Positions 7,643 to 15,502 of a stretch of DNA of 43,413 nucleotides are shown here, one piece after another. Every line of letters starts with the position of its first letter. Position 1 is the stretch's first letter. A program made the translations under genes and the position numbers. The notes beneath the pieces were generated by a model. It was not told where the DNA came from and made no database searches. It saw nothing but the letters and a program-made list of their open reading frames with translations. This DNA comes from Cyanobacteriota bacterium (GTDB taxonomy: Bacteria > Cyanobacteriota > Cyanobacteriia > PCC-6307 > Cyanobiaceae): the NCBI GenBank assembly GCA_026389265.1, contig JAPLIE010000197.1:1-43413 (forward strand), given 5' to 3'.

Positions 7643-8292
7643 CCATCGGCGTGGTGGTGTTTCCCGGTTCCAATTGCGACCGAGATGTGCGCTGGGCCCT
7701 GGAGGGTTGTCTGGGGCTGCCGACCCGTTTTCTCTGGCATGAGGAAAGGGATCTGGATGGGATCGATGCCGTGGTGCTGCCGGGCGGATTCAGCTACGGC
7801 GATTACCTGCGCTGCGGCGCGATTGCCCGCTTTGCGCCGCTGCTGCAGGCCGTGCGTGACTTCGCCTCCAAAGGTGGGCCGGTGCTGGGCATCTGCAACG
7901 GATTTCAGGTGCTCACGGAGATGGGGCTACTGCCTGGTGCCCTCACCCGCAACAGGGACCTCCATTTCCTCTGCCAACCCATGGACCTGGTCGTCAGCAA
8001 TCCTTCCGGTCCATGGCTGAAAGCCTATGGGCAGGGCGAAACGATCACGCTGCCGATCGCCCATGGTGAGGGCCGCTACCAGCTCGATGCCGAACACCTC
8101 GATCAACTGGAGCAGGAGGGGCAGGTGGTGCTCCGCTATGCCCAGAATCCCAATGGCTCGTTGGGCGATGTGGCCGGCCTGACCAATGCGGCAGGCAATG
8201 TGCTCGGCCTGATGCCCCACCCGGAGCGGGCCTGCGATCCGGTTACCGGCGGCATCGACGGTCGGCGCCTTCTGGCGGCCGCCCTGGGCTGA
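7639..8292 (+). CDS. purQ: Phosphoribosylformylglycinamidine synthase, PurQ glutaminase subunit
   Basis: A 217-residue class I glutamine amidotransferase that hydrolyses glutamine and feeds ammonia to PurL for FGAM formation. The catalytic triad is complete: C86 in LGICNGFQ, and H194 and E196 in MPHPER. Other family marks are [11 protein letters not shown] at the N-terminus, [18 protein letters not shown], and PIAHGEGRY. The length is normal for the small PurQ used with PurS. It overlaps purS by 4 bp. PurL itself is not in the window. The next frame begins 3 bp later but is a pseudogene. Confidence 0.97.
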   Translation: MTIGVVVFPGSNCDRDVRWALEGCLGLPTRFLWHEERDLDGIDAVVLPGGFSYGDYLRCGAIARFAPLLQAVRDFASKGGPVLGICNGFQVLTEMGLLPGALTRNRDLHFLCQPMDLVVSNPSGPWLKAYGQGETITLPIAHGEGRYQLDAEHLDQLEQEGQVVLRYAQNPNGSLGDVAGLTNAAGNVLGLMPHPERACDPVTGGIDGRRLLAAALG

Positions 8293-8295
8293 TCC

Positions 8296-9178
8296 ATGCA
8301 TCGCCGTGGGCTGATCACCGGCCTCGCCGCTGGACTGGGGCTCTTCGGCCCCGCTGCAGCGGCTGGCCGATGACCCGCTCCTTTGGTCGCCCCGGGGGTT
8401 CCAGTCCCGCTGCCGCTTCCACCACCGTTGCATTCAGGCAGCCGGCTGGTGGCGGTGGCCCCGGGCACCTGGTAGGAGAACCCGGATCAGGAGGCCAGGC
8501 TGTTGCAGCGTCGCTGCGCCGAGGCCAGCTGGACCCTGGAGGTCCCTGCCGCAGCGATGGGGCGCTGGCGCTGGTTTTACGGTGCCGATGCGTCCCGGCG
8601 GGCCCAGTTGGAAAAGGCCTGGGCCGATCCGGCCACGGACGCCGTGCTCTGCATGGCGGGGGGTTGGGGCAGCGCCCGCATTCTGGAAGCCGCGGTTGGC
8701 GCCCTCCCGCCCGTCCTCTCTGGCTCGTGGGGTTCTCCGATGCCAGTGCGTTGCTCCTGGCCCAGGTCAGGGGCGGTCGCGGCGGAGTGGTACACGCCAG
8801 TACGGGCGGAGGATGCGGCCCAATGGCAGCGCCTGGTCAGCCTGCTGCGGGTAGAGCCCCTTTCACCCCTGATCGGGACCCCTTGGTTTCCCTCGCTGGT
8901 GGGCTGTGTGCTGTTGCTGGAGGACGTGGGTGAGGCTCCCTACCGGGTCGACCGGATGTTGACCCAGTGGCGCAGCGCCGGCTTGTTCCAGCCGGTGGCC
9001 CGATGACGTGCTTCCAGGCGACCTCAGCCTCGAGGAGGTGCTCCGCGAGCGCCTGGGGGATCTCGGGGTGCCGGTGGTCGGGGGGCTGCCGGTGGGTCAC
9101 GGCCGGCCCAACCTCGCCCTACCGCTTGGTCGGCTCGCGCGCCTGGATGGATCGCGAGGCCAGCTGGCCCAGCTGTAA
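8296..9178 (+). pseudogene. Decayed LD-carboxypeptidase (peptidase family S66 / MccF-like)
   Basis: Pieces of an S66 peptidase occur in order but in different frames. The frame starts at 8296 with a signal sequence, MHRRGLITGLAAGLGLFG, but hits TGA at 8371 and TAG at 8473. SRLVAVAPGTW lies between them. It continues in the same frame with WADPATDAVLCMAGGWGSARIL. The segment with the catalytic serine, LVGFSDASALLLAQVRGGRG, is in a different frame (about 8729-8790). The first frame resumes with LIGTPWFPSLVGCVLLLEDV and GEAPYRVDRMLTQWR, ending in TGA at 9004. The C-terminal GLPVGHGRPNLALPLGRLAR is in a third frame, stopping at 9178. Active homologues cut the L,D bond of murein tetrapeptides. At least two stops and several shifts make function unlikely, though assembly error cannot be excluded. 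Confidence 0.85.
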
Positions 9179-9208
9179 ACCCGGGGCGTCGGCGAAGCAA
9201 TGAAGGCC

Positions 9209-9233
9209 ATAAAAATGGGTCCCCCAGGGACCC
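9209..9233 (-). terminator. Intrinsic terminator of the peroxiredoxin gene
   Basis: Read on the minus strand, GGGTCCC and GGGACCC (9233-9227 and 9223-9217) form a perfect 7-bp GC-rich stem with a 3-nt loop. It is followed by ATTTTTAT (complement of 9209-9216). It lies about 50 bp past the peroxiredoxin stop. This is a classic Rho-independent terminator. Confidence 0.8.
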
Positions 9234-9284
9234 TCATCAACCAGTGGTTGTCTGACGCGGACGCTGCGAAGCGAGCAGCGAACT

Positions 9285-9875
9285 TCAGTTCACAGCGGCA
9301 AAGAAATCCTTGCTCTTGACGGGATCGGGATTCATGGTCTTCTCGCCGGGCTGCCAGTTGGCGGGGCAGACCTCATCGGGATGGGACTGCACATACTGGA
9401 AGGCTTGCAGCACCCGCAGGGTTTCATCCACACTCCGCCCCACGGGCAGGTTGTTGATCGTGCTGTGGGCGATCACACCATCAGGATCGATAATGAAGAG
9501 CCCGCGAAGCGCAATACCAGCGGATTCATCAAGCACTGCGTAGGCCGCAGCGATCTCCTTTTTCAAATCAGCCACCAGGGGATAGGCAATGTCGCCAAGG
9601 CCCCCGCTCTTACGGTCGGTCTGCACCCAGGCCAAGTGGCTGAACTGGCTGTCCACCGAAACACCAAGCACCTGGGTGTTGCGGCTGGTGAAATCGGCGT
9701 AGCGATCACTGAAGGCGGTGATCTCCGTGGGACAGACGAAGGTAAAATCAAGCGGATAAAAGAAGAGCACCACGTACTTGCCGCGGTAGTCGGAAAGCTT
9801 GATCTCCTTGAACTCCTGATCCACGACGGCTGTGGCCGTGAAATCGGGAGCAGGCAAACCGACGAGCCTGGTCAT
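9285..9875 (-). CDS. Typical 2-Cys peroxiredoxin
   Basis: A 196-residue thiol peroxidase of the AhpC/Prx1 type, which reduces hydrogen peroxide and alkyl hydroperoxides using thioredoxin. The peroxidatic C48 is in [13 protein letters not shown] and the resolving C170 is in [10 protein letters not shown], so the protein should form head-to-tail disulfide dimers. A GGLG motif (91-94) is present, as in overoxidation-sensitive Prx. The tail is short (KDFFAAVN), without a clear YF motif. The open frame extends upstream to 9989, but homologues begin at [12 protein letters not shown], so I place the start at 9875. It is a single gene with its own terminator, downstream of the LD-carboxypeptidase remnant. 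In phototrophs it protects against light-driven peroxide. Confidence 0.94.
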   Translation of the reverse strand: MTRLVGLPAPDFTATAVVDQEFKEIKLSDYRGKYVVLFFYPLDFTFVCPTEITAFSDRYADFTSRNTQVLGVSVDSQFSHLAWVQTDRKSGGLGDIAYPLVADLKKEIAAAYAVLDESAGIALRGLFIIDPDGVIAHSTINNLPVGRSVDETLRVLQAFQYVQSHPDEVCPANWQPGEKTMNPDPVKSKDFFAAVN

Positions 9876-10063
9876 GGGAGGGAGGTGGTGGGGTCTGAGG
9901 GAAGGTCGGAGGCCCTGGCGTTGAAGGAGTGACTCGGGCCCGAGAGACTCAGGCGAAGTCGGACCGACTACCAGTTGGCTTCTTAACAACCTATCACAAT
10001 TGCAGGCCTCTCTGCGTGCCGCGACGCCATAGGCTCAGAAGATCCTCCCGTTGATCGAGCCTG

Positions 10064-10477
10064 ATGGCCTGGGATCCTGCCGTGCTTCGCAAATACAACA
10101 CGACCGGTCACTTCCGGCTTCTCAATCAGCTTCGTTCGGAGCTCAAGGGCAATCCCCTGATCCGCCCCAAGGACGGCGAAACGGTGGGGGCCGCGAACCG
10201 CAGCCGCAGTCTCACCCGGGCCTTGGAAAATCGGGCCTCAGGGGGCTATGGGCGCAGCCGTCGGGCCCAAAACGCCCAAGAGGTCGTGGTCGTTGCAGCG
10301 GATCCACGCCTTCCTGATTCTGTCTTCCCTCAGTACTCCATCGCGTGGCCGGGCAGAGGCGCCGAGGACCCAGCCGAAAACCTCTTCAACCTGGATGTCG
10401 AGGAAACGCAGACCATGGATTCGGAGTCGGAATCAGGCGGATTCCGCTCAAGACTGCGGGCGATCGACCTTCGCTGA
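10064..10477 (+). CDS. Conserved cyanobacterial protein of unknown function
   Basis: A 137-residue soluble protein. The first 50 residues (MAWDPAVLRKYNTTGHFRLL, then NQLRSELKGNPLIRP) are the kind of strongly conserved N-terminus I associate with small cyanobacterial proteins. The last residues, GGFRSRLRAIDLR, are also typical. The middle, about 56-115, is low-complexity and probably disordered, with a basic part (ENRASGGYGRSRRAQ) and then acidic stretches. It has no signal peptide, membrane segment or catalytic motif. It is divergent from the peroxiredoxin (about 190 bp between starts) and convergent with the tRNA gene. The function is unknown. Confidence 0.75.
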   Translation: MAWDPAVLRKYNTTGHFRLLNQLRSELKGNPLIRPKDGETVGAANRSRSLTRALENRASGGYGRSRRAQNAQEVVVVAADPRLPDSVFPQYSIAWPGRGAEDPAENLFNLDVEETQTMDSESESGGFRSRLRAIDLR

Positions 10478-10526
10478 TCAGCGCAGGCTGCCCTCATTAG
10501 CAGCACCTTTGCAAAGAAGCTGCCCA

Positions 10527-10600
10527 TGGCTCGGGGGAGACTTGAACTCCCGACCTTGGGGTTATGAATCCCACGCTCTAACCAGCTGAGCTACCGAGCC
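10527..10600 (-). tRNA. tRNA-Met (CAT anticodon)
   Basis: A 74-nt cloverleaf on the minus strand. The acceptor stem is GGCTCGG with CCGAGCC, the D arm is GCTCAGCTGGTTAGAGC, the anticodon loop TTCATAA carries CAT, and the T arm is GGGAGTTCAAGTCTCCC with discriminator A. No CCA is encoded (TGG follows). The D-arm and overall similarity to elongator tRNA-Met favour that over initiator tRNA, which would lack the paired first base of the acceptor stem. A lysidine-modified tRNA-Ile2 also has a CAT gene anticodon, but the arms fit Met better. A TAGAAT box on the minus strand (complement of 10612-10617) is a plausible -10 element. Confidence 0.93.
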
Positions 10601-10666
10601 CCAACGGATTAATTCTAGAGGATGGAGTGGCACCGCTCCCCCAGGAAGCAAGGGCGATGGCCCTGT

Positions 10667-11554
10667 TTAGGCCCTGGGGGGCAGGAACTGGAGTGGGTTC
10701 ATCGCCCCCTCCCCGGCCGGGAGAACCTCGAAATGAAGGTGGGGACCGGTGCTGCGTCCTGAGCTGCCCATTTTGCTGATCACCTGTCCCTGGTCAACCT
10801 GCTGCCCTTCCCTCACGAGCAGGTTGCTGTTGTGCCCGTAGCGGGTTCTGCTTCCATCCTCGTGGGTGATCTCTACGAAATAGCCGTATCCGCCTTCGTG
10901 CCAGCCAGCGAAGCTCACCCGGCCTCGAGCGGCGGCCACGATTGGGGTGCCGACGTTATTGGCGATGTCGATGCCTCTGTGCATGCGCCCCCAGCGCCAG
11001 CCATATCCAGAGGTGAAGGTTCCCTGGGCAGGCCAGATCAACGCGCTGCTGCCCCGCAAATAGGGAGAGGTTGGTCGCTGGTCGTTGCCGAAAGAGGGAA
11101 GTTCTGGCCAGCTCAGCCCCCCACTCCCAACCGGAGCCAGGCCGAGCAGCATGCGGCTGCGACCCGGTGCCGACCTCACCACCTGAACCTGACTGCCGAC
11201 CACAAGCCGAGCGGTTTCAAGGCCGGGATTGAGCTGCAACAGCTCTCCCATGGTGAGCCCGTACCTCTGAGCGATCTTGAGCAGAGTGTCACCCAGGCGA
11301 ACCACGGTGGACACCGTGGTGGTAGGCGGCGGCGGCGACGAGGGCCGGCGTGGAATCTCGATCTCCTGGGCGATCAGGGTGTCAGCGGATGGGCGGGCCA
11401 GGGATGGAGCGGGATCCACCACAACCTCATCCAGAACCTGGAGAGCCTCAGGCTCCAAGGTCCTGAAGGCGGGATTGCTCGCCACTGCGCCGACCACAGG
11501 CACCAATGCCGGTGTGGCAAGCAGCAGGGGGAGCATCAATCGGTAAGGCTTCAT
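10667..11554 (-). CDS. LysM-domain M23 family metallopeptidase
   Basis: A 295-residue exported cell-wall protein. The hydrophobic N-terminus (residues 5-25) is a signal peptide or anchor. A proline-rich linker (PRRPSSPPPPTTT) leads to a LysM peptidoglycan-binding domain at about 83-127 (VVRLGDTLLKIAQRYGLTMG). The C-terminal lysostaphin-type domain at about 172-285 has the zinc ligands H192 and D196 (MHRGIDIANN) and H274 of the HLHFE motif, with H241 and H272 as catalytic histidines. All key residues are present, so it should be an active murein endopeptidase or, in the NlpD/EnvC manner, a regulator of amidases. It lies on the same strand as trmL, 143 bp downstream of it. Confidence 0.92.
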   Translation of the reverse strand: MKPYRLMLPLLLATPALVPVVGAVASNPAFRTLEPEALQVLDEVVVDPAPSLARPSADTLIAQEIEIPRRPSSPPPPTTTVSTVVRLGDTLLKIAQRYGLTMGELLQLNPGLETARLVVGSQVQVVRSAPGRSRMLLGLAPVGSGGLSWPELPSFGNDQRPTSPYLRGSSALIWPAQGTFTSGYGWRWGRMHRGIDIANNVGTPIVAAARGRVSFAGWHEGGYGYFVEITHEDGSRTRYGHNSNLLVREGQQVDQGQVISKMGSSGRSTGPHLHFEVLPAGEGAMNPLQFLPPRA

Positions 11555-11697
11555 GCAGGATTCACCCGTTGGACAAGACCCGTTGGAGAAGCCAACATCC
11601 CCGGGCCGCGCAGACAGTAGCGCCCAGCCTTCTGGAGATCAAGTGTTCCCTGCGACAAAGCGGTCCCTTGCTGGGCACCAGATCTGGTGCGAACACT

Positions 11698-12210
11698 TCA
11701 GACGCCACTGCCGCTGGGGGGACTCCAAGGGGCTGTGGCGCTGTTCAGCTGCCGGATGGCTTCAAACAGCACCACCCCCACGGCGACCGAGAGATTGAGG
11801 CTGCGCACGCCGGGGGTCCCGTTCAGGGATGGACGAGCGAGGGGAATCGTCAGGCGGGCGTCGGCCCCCTGTTGGAGATCCCGGGGCAGGCCATCCGTTT
11901 CTCGGCCGAAGAGCAGCCAGTCGTCGGGGCGGAAGCTGAAACCGTCGTAGCTCTGGGCGGCATGGCTGCTGAGGGCGATCAGGCGGCCGCCCTGGCCCCT
12001 TTGGTGGGCCAGGAATGCCCGCAGATCAGGGTGCAGCGAAAGCGGCACCAAGGGCCAATAGTCGAGGCCGGCTCGGCGCAGCTGGCGATCATCCATCTGA
12101 AATCCCAGCGGTTCAATCAGGTGCAGTTCGGTAGCGGTGGCGGCGCAGGTGCGGGCCACATTGCCGGTGTTGGGAGGAATCTGGGGCTGGAAAAGAACGA
12201 CCCTGGGCAT
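11698..12210 (-). CDS. trmL: tRNA (cytidine/uridine(34)-2'-O)-methyltransferase
   Basis: A 170-residue SPOUT-class methyltransferase that puts a 2'-O-methyl group on the wobble base of certain leucine tRNAs, using S-adenosylmethionine. The three family motifs are present: PQIPPNTGNVARTCAAT (motif 1, near residue 10), LLFGRETDGLPRDL (motif 2, about 100-112), and GVRSLNLSVAVGVVLFEA (motif 3, about 134-151). Motifs 2 and 3 build the trefoil knot that binds AdoMet. The length is normal for the minimal TrmL form without an RNA-binding extension. The gene follows cobU on the minus strand with a 28-bp gap, so they are probably cotranscribed, without an evident functional link. Confidence 0.92.
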   Translation of the reverse strand: MPRVVLFQPQIPPNTGNVARTCAATATELHLIEPLGFQMDDRQLRRAGLDYWPLVPLSLHPDLRAFLAHQRGQGGRLIALSSHAAQSYDGFSFRPDDWLLFGRETDGLPRDLQQGADARLTIPLARPSLNGTPGVRSLNLSVAVGVVLFEAIRQLNSATAPWSPPSGSGV

Positions 12211-12238
12211 GGTGAGAGGGGAGGGGTGTTAGGGCGAA

Positions 12239-12805
12239 TCAGGGGCCACCAGGCACCGGAAGGCTCAGGCTCATGAGATCGAGGGCACGACCATGAATCA
12301 CCAGCCAGGAGGCATCGGCTTCGGCGGCTAACCGCTGTTGCAGGTCCGCGAGCCGCTCCCGGAAACGTCCTCCCACCGCCGTGGGGGGAACCACCCCCCA
12401 GCCACATTCCTCGCCGACCATCAAAAGGCGGCCCTCACCGTTCCGCACCTGCTCCAGCAGGGCCTGACAACAACCCGACCATTCGGCGTGATCGGCCTCA
12501 AGGTGGGCCGCCACCCAGGTGCCCAGGGAGTCAATCAAGGCAAGCTGCCCCGAAACCAATCGTGCTAGCGCAGGCGAGAGATCGCCACCCACCTCCCAGA
12601 GGTGCCACTCCGGTGGACGACGGTCACGGTGTCGTCGCAGCCTCTCCTGCCAGCTGAAGTCATCCTCGAGGATGGGTCCGGTGGCGACATAGATCACGTC
12701 AAGACCGCTGCTTGCGGCGAGATGTTCAGCCCAGCGGCTCTTGCCAGAACCAGCCGGGCCGCTGATCAGGGTGAAGCGGGGAGGAGTGGAATCAACCACC
12801 GCCAT
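12239..12805 (-). CDS. cobU: Adenosylcobinamide kinase / adenosylcobinamide-phosphate guanylyltransferase
   Basis: A 188-residue bifunctional CobU/CobP enzyme of nucleotide-loop assembly. It phosphorylates adenosylcobinamide and transfers GMP to give AdoCbi-GDP. The P-loop GPAGSGKS is at 16-23. The segment ERLRRHRDRRPPEW holds H59, at the position of the histidine that becomes guanylylated in CobU. LALIDSLGTWVAA is the Walker B-like strand, and VGEECGWGVVP and the closing SWLVIHGRALDLMSL are family typical. The start overlaps the pxcA 3' end by 14 bp. Together with riboswitch-hupE-cobW and metH it shows that this organism makes its own B12-type cofactor; in cyanobacteria this is usually pseudocobalamin (family knowledge). 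Confidence 0.93.
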   Translation of the reverse strand: MAVVDSTPPRFTLISGPAGSGKSRWAEHLAASSGLDVIYVATGPILEDDFSWQERLRRHRDRRPPEWHLWEVGGDLSPALARLVSGQLALIDSLGTWVAAHLEADHAEWSGCCQALLEQVRNGEGRLLMVGEECGWGVVPPTAVGGRFRERLADLQQRLAAEADASWLVIHGRALDLMSLSLPVPGGP

Positions 12806-13937
12806 TCATGTTGCGAAGGGTGGCCACCGAAGAGGGGGAAACGCGATTGAGGTAGCGGAAGATCCAGTATTTAAAGATCGTGGCCAGCACGACCGGGAAG
12901 GTGGCGATGAACAACAGGATGAAATTTTCCTTGGCCGGCAGACCGAGGTGATGGGCGACACCATCAAGCAGCACGGTCCAGCCTTCAGGACTATGGAAAC
13001 CCACGAAAATGTCGGTGAACAGGATTATGGTGAAAGCCTTGGCGCTATCACTCAACCCGTAGACGACTTCATCGATGAAGCCGCGCAGGATCTGAATATC
13101 CCTCTGGCCGAGCAGGCAGACCAGTACAAAGCCCAGCAAACCTGCGATGTCGGCAAAGACATTCTTGATGGCATGGGTGCTTTGCTCCTTGGATTGATCC
13201 TGTAGTTCCTTCGCCTTTTCGCTGAGGCGTTTCTGAAGCTCCTCCGAACTGGGTTCGGGCTGATTGCTGAGCAGCGCCTCAAACTCCAATTCATCCTTGT
13301 AGGCCCTCAGTTCGCGAACAGCTCGTTCCTGGAGATGGGGTCTTGGATAACTCAGCAGGCTGGAACGTGGGGCAAAATGATCCACCAGTGGTGACACCAC
13401 GTAGGTGCGGCTCACCTGTTGCAGCAGAATCGGCACCAGGATCAAAAGCAGAAGGATCCGCAGGGAAACCAGGGTGGAATCGCGCCGCCGCCGGAAGCCG
13501 GCCACCACGCTGGCCTCGGCATCGGGATCCAGCTGTCGACGCACCTGGTCGACGACTCCGAGCAGGCTGCGAGGCAGCACCTCAGGGCTCCGGCTGAGGG
13601 CGGGGAGCGGCGCTCGGCGCGAGTCATAACGGTTCATCACCGACTCGATCAGCTGAAGCTGCCTTAGCTCCTGCCCGGAGAGCTCGAGGCGATAGGGCTC
13701 CACCGTGTTGAGGGCCTGCTGACAGACCTGGGAGGCTGCTCGGAAGCGACGTAGCAACTGGGCCTGAACAGACTTGGAAACGGAAAGTTCAAGTTCCGGC
13801 CGGATCGGACGGTCGTTGTAGTGCTCCAGCTCGATGCTCTGAATCTGCAGAGCTGCCTCGTAGCCCCGCTCCAGATCACTACTCAGGTCGCGGGACTTTG
13901 CTTGGCCGAAAGCTCCGATCCAATCGGTGAGACCCAT
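12792..13937 (-). CDS. pxcA: Proton extrusion protein PxcA (CemA/Ycf10 family)
   Basis: A 381-residue inner-membrane protein related to chloroplast CemA, involved in light-dependent proton extrusion and bicarbonate/pH balance. The soluble N-terminal half carries the family pattern DLERGYEAALQIQSIELEHY and DRPIRPELELSV. The C-terminal half has about four membrane helices (LRILLLLILVPILLQQVS; IAGLLGFVLVCLLGQ; AFTIILFTDIFVGF; FILLFIATFPVVLATIFKY). It ends with YLNRVSPSSVATLRNMN, the conserved CemA tail. A TTG at 13967 directly abutting the psb32 stop would add ten residues; I prefer the ATG at 13937, where homologues begin. It lies between psb32 and cobU in a minus-strand run. Confidence 0.92.
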   Translation of the reverse strand: MGLTDWIGAFGQAKSRDLSSDLERGYEAALQIQSIELEHYNDRPIRPELELSVSKSVQAQLLRRFRAASQVCQQALNTVEPYRLELSGQELRQLQLIESVMNRYDSRRAPLPALSRSPEVLPRSLLGVVDQVRRQLDPDAEASVVAGFRRRRDSTLVSLRILLLLILVPILLQQVSRTYVVSPLVDHFAPRSSLLSYPRPHLQERAVRELRAYKDELEFEALLSNQPEPSSEELQKRLSEKAKELQDQSKEQSTHAIKNVFADIAGLLGFVLVCLLGQRDIQILRGFIDEVVYGLSDSAKAFTIILFTDIFVGFHSPEGWTVLLDGVAHHLGLPAKENFILLFIATFPVVLATIFKYWIFRYLNRVSPSSVATLRNMNGGG

Positions 13938-13967
13938 GGATTTCGCGACGGTGTGGAAGAAGGGCAA

Positions 13968-14753
13968 TCAGCGGGAGAAAACCCACCAGGTGAGCATCGG
14001 AACCACTGAACCCACCACCAGCAACACCACAATCCAGGTGAAGCCGTTGCTGCTTTCCGTTTCTTCGTGGCTGGGAATGTTGGTGGTGATCACCGCTTCG
14101 GCAGCGATCTCGGGTTCACCGGGATCTTCCCCGCCCCGCAGCACCGTGGCAAGCCGTGTGAGCCCATCGAGACTGGCCTGGCGATAGCGATTTCCCTCGC
14201 GTAAGGGGAGCGCCATGGTGGTGCGGGCGGTGCTGCGGAGCAGCTCAGGGGGAAGTTGGCGCTCCAGAGGTTCCGAGGCCACAACGGCGGCCGCCTTGGT
14301 CTGGGCATCAACCAGCACGAGCAGCAGCGGGTCCTGGTTTGCAACGGCGGCGGTGTCAGGGTCGGTGGCAGGGGCGGACCAGCGTTGCAGCAGCTCCTGA
14401 CCCAGCTGCTCAAGGCTCAATCCGTAGTCAAGGCGGGGCACTGTGATCAATCGTACGTCCACCCGCTCGGCCCGGAACGTCTCAAGCTGTTTCTCGATCT
14501 CGCCGCGGGAAGCGCGGCTGAACACATCAGCCGAATCGAGCAACGCCGCAGCAGGCGGCGAGCTCGGGAGATCCTTCAACGACACGGCCAGGGCCGCATC
14601 GATCGGCGCCAGGGCCAGCAGGGTGAGCACCAGGGGGGCCACCAGGCGGAGCCAAGCCCGGCCGACGATGCGGCCCAGGGTCGAGAGGGGAGCCAGGGAG
14701 CCGGGTGCGTCCGAGGGAAGGGGGTTTGTCACTGCAGGGCCACACACCGGCAA
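13968..14753 (-). CDS. psb32: TPM-domain protein, Psb32-like photosystem II repair factor
   Basis: A 261-residue protein with a signal/transmembrane segment at about 36-56 (RLVAPLVLTLLALAPIDAAL), a lumenal TPM domain at about 65-215 (LLDSADVFSRASRGEIEKQL; RVDVRLITVPRLDYGLSLEQ; DPLLLVLVDAQTKAAAVVAS), and a C-terminal membrane anchor (FTWIVVLLVVGSVVPMLTWWV). This signal-TPM-TM layout is that of cyanobacterial Psb32, which protects and helps repair photosystem II. The start is not ATG: the frame opens with TTG at 14753, and a GTG at 14732 is an equally good choice. It is the first gene of the minus-strand run psb32-pxcA-cobU-trmL and diverges from the CCB gene across about 83 bp. Confidence 0.85.
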   Translation of the reverse strand: MPVCGPAVTNPLPSDAPGSLAPLSTLGRIVGRAWLRLVAPLVLTLLALAPIDAALAVSLKDLPSSPPAAALLDSADVFSRASRGEIEKQLETFRAERVDVRLITVPRLDYGLSLEQLGQELLQRWSAPATDPDTAAVANQDPLLLVLVDAQTKAAAVVASEPLERQLPPELLRSTARTTMALPLREGNRYRQASLDGLTRLATVLRGGEDPGEPEIAAEAVITTNIPSHEETESSNGFTWIVVLLVVGSVVPMLTWWVFSR

Positions 14754-14836
14754 AGCTCTCCCAGTTTGCCGCCAGCCGGTCCGCCTGTCGCGGCTTCAGG
14801 ATCGGAGAGGATTGAGGGTCTTCCCGGCCGTGCGCC

Positions 14837-15502
14837 ATGGCCCTCTCCGCTGCCGCCCGATCCGCCGTGCTGGTGGGCGTGGCGGGTCTGACCCTCGCGG
14901 TGATCAACCAAACCACCGCACCGGCCCTGGAACCTCCCCTGGAAAGGGCCTCGGTGCTGGCGGGGATCCTGGCGGTGTTACTCATGCTGAGCGGGCTTCT
15001 CGGGGAGAGGGTGCTGCCGGCGGAGAGCGCCCGGGTGGCTCTGGTGGGTCGGGAGGGCCTGGAGCTGGCCGAGGCCCTTCCCGAACCCCTGCGCCAGGAG
15101 CTCGCCTGGGGCAGCGCGATGCTGCTGAAGGCCACTCCGGCCGCCGTGGTGGTGGTGCAGCGCGGTGACCAGATGCTTCTGCGGCGGGGACTTCTGGCGG
15201 AGACCAGCTTCGTACCGGGCGTGATCTGCGCTCAGGCCCTTGAGCGGCAGCGCTCGATCTCTCTCGTGGACCTGGCCGTGTATCCGGGCAGAGACGAATT
15301 CCGGACCCTCCTGGCTGATCTTCCAGCCGTGGTGGTGCAGCCGATTGGCCGGGACGGCCTGCTACTGGTGGGGGGGTGGTCGCCACGCTGCTTCGGCCGG
15401 GGCGACCTGATCTGGATCGAGGGTTGGGCTTCCAGGCTGGCCGTCGCCCTGGCGCCGATTCCAGGGGTCAGCGGGGCCGGCCCGTCACCTGAAATTGGCT
15501 GA
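14837..15502 (+). CDS. Cofactor assembly of complex C subunit B (CCB2/CCB4-like, DUF2930)
   Basis: A 221-residue membrane protein. Two N-terminal helices (about 5-25, SAAARSAVLVGVAGLTLAVI; about 38-57, SVLAGILAVLLMLSGLLGE) are followed by a soluble domain containing ALPEPLRQELAWGSAMLLKA, SFVPGVICAQALERQRSISL, VDLAVYPGRDEFRTLLADLP and DGLLLVGGWSPRCFG. I recognise this as the CCB2/CCB4 family, which in chloroplasts is needed to attach heme c' to cytochrome b6 of the b6f complex. The cyanobacterial role is inferred from that. It converges on lptC with a 35-bp overlap of the 3' ends. Confidence 0.8.
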   Translation: MALSAAARSAVLVGVAGLTLAVINQTTAPALEPPLERASVLAGILAVLLMLSGLLGERVLPAESARVALVGREGLELAEALPEPLRQELAWGSAMLLKATPAAVVVVQRGDQMLLRRGLLAETSFVPGVICAQALERQRSISLVDLAVYPGRDEFRTLLADLPAVVVQPIGRDGLLLVGGWSPRCFGRGDLIWIEGWASRLAVALAPIPGVSGAGPSPEIG

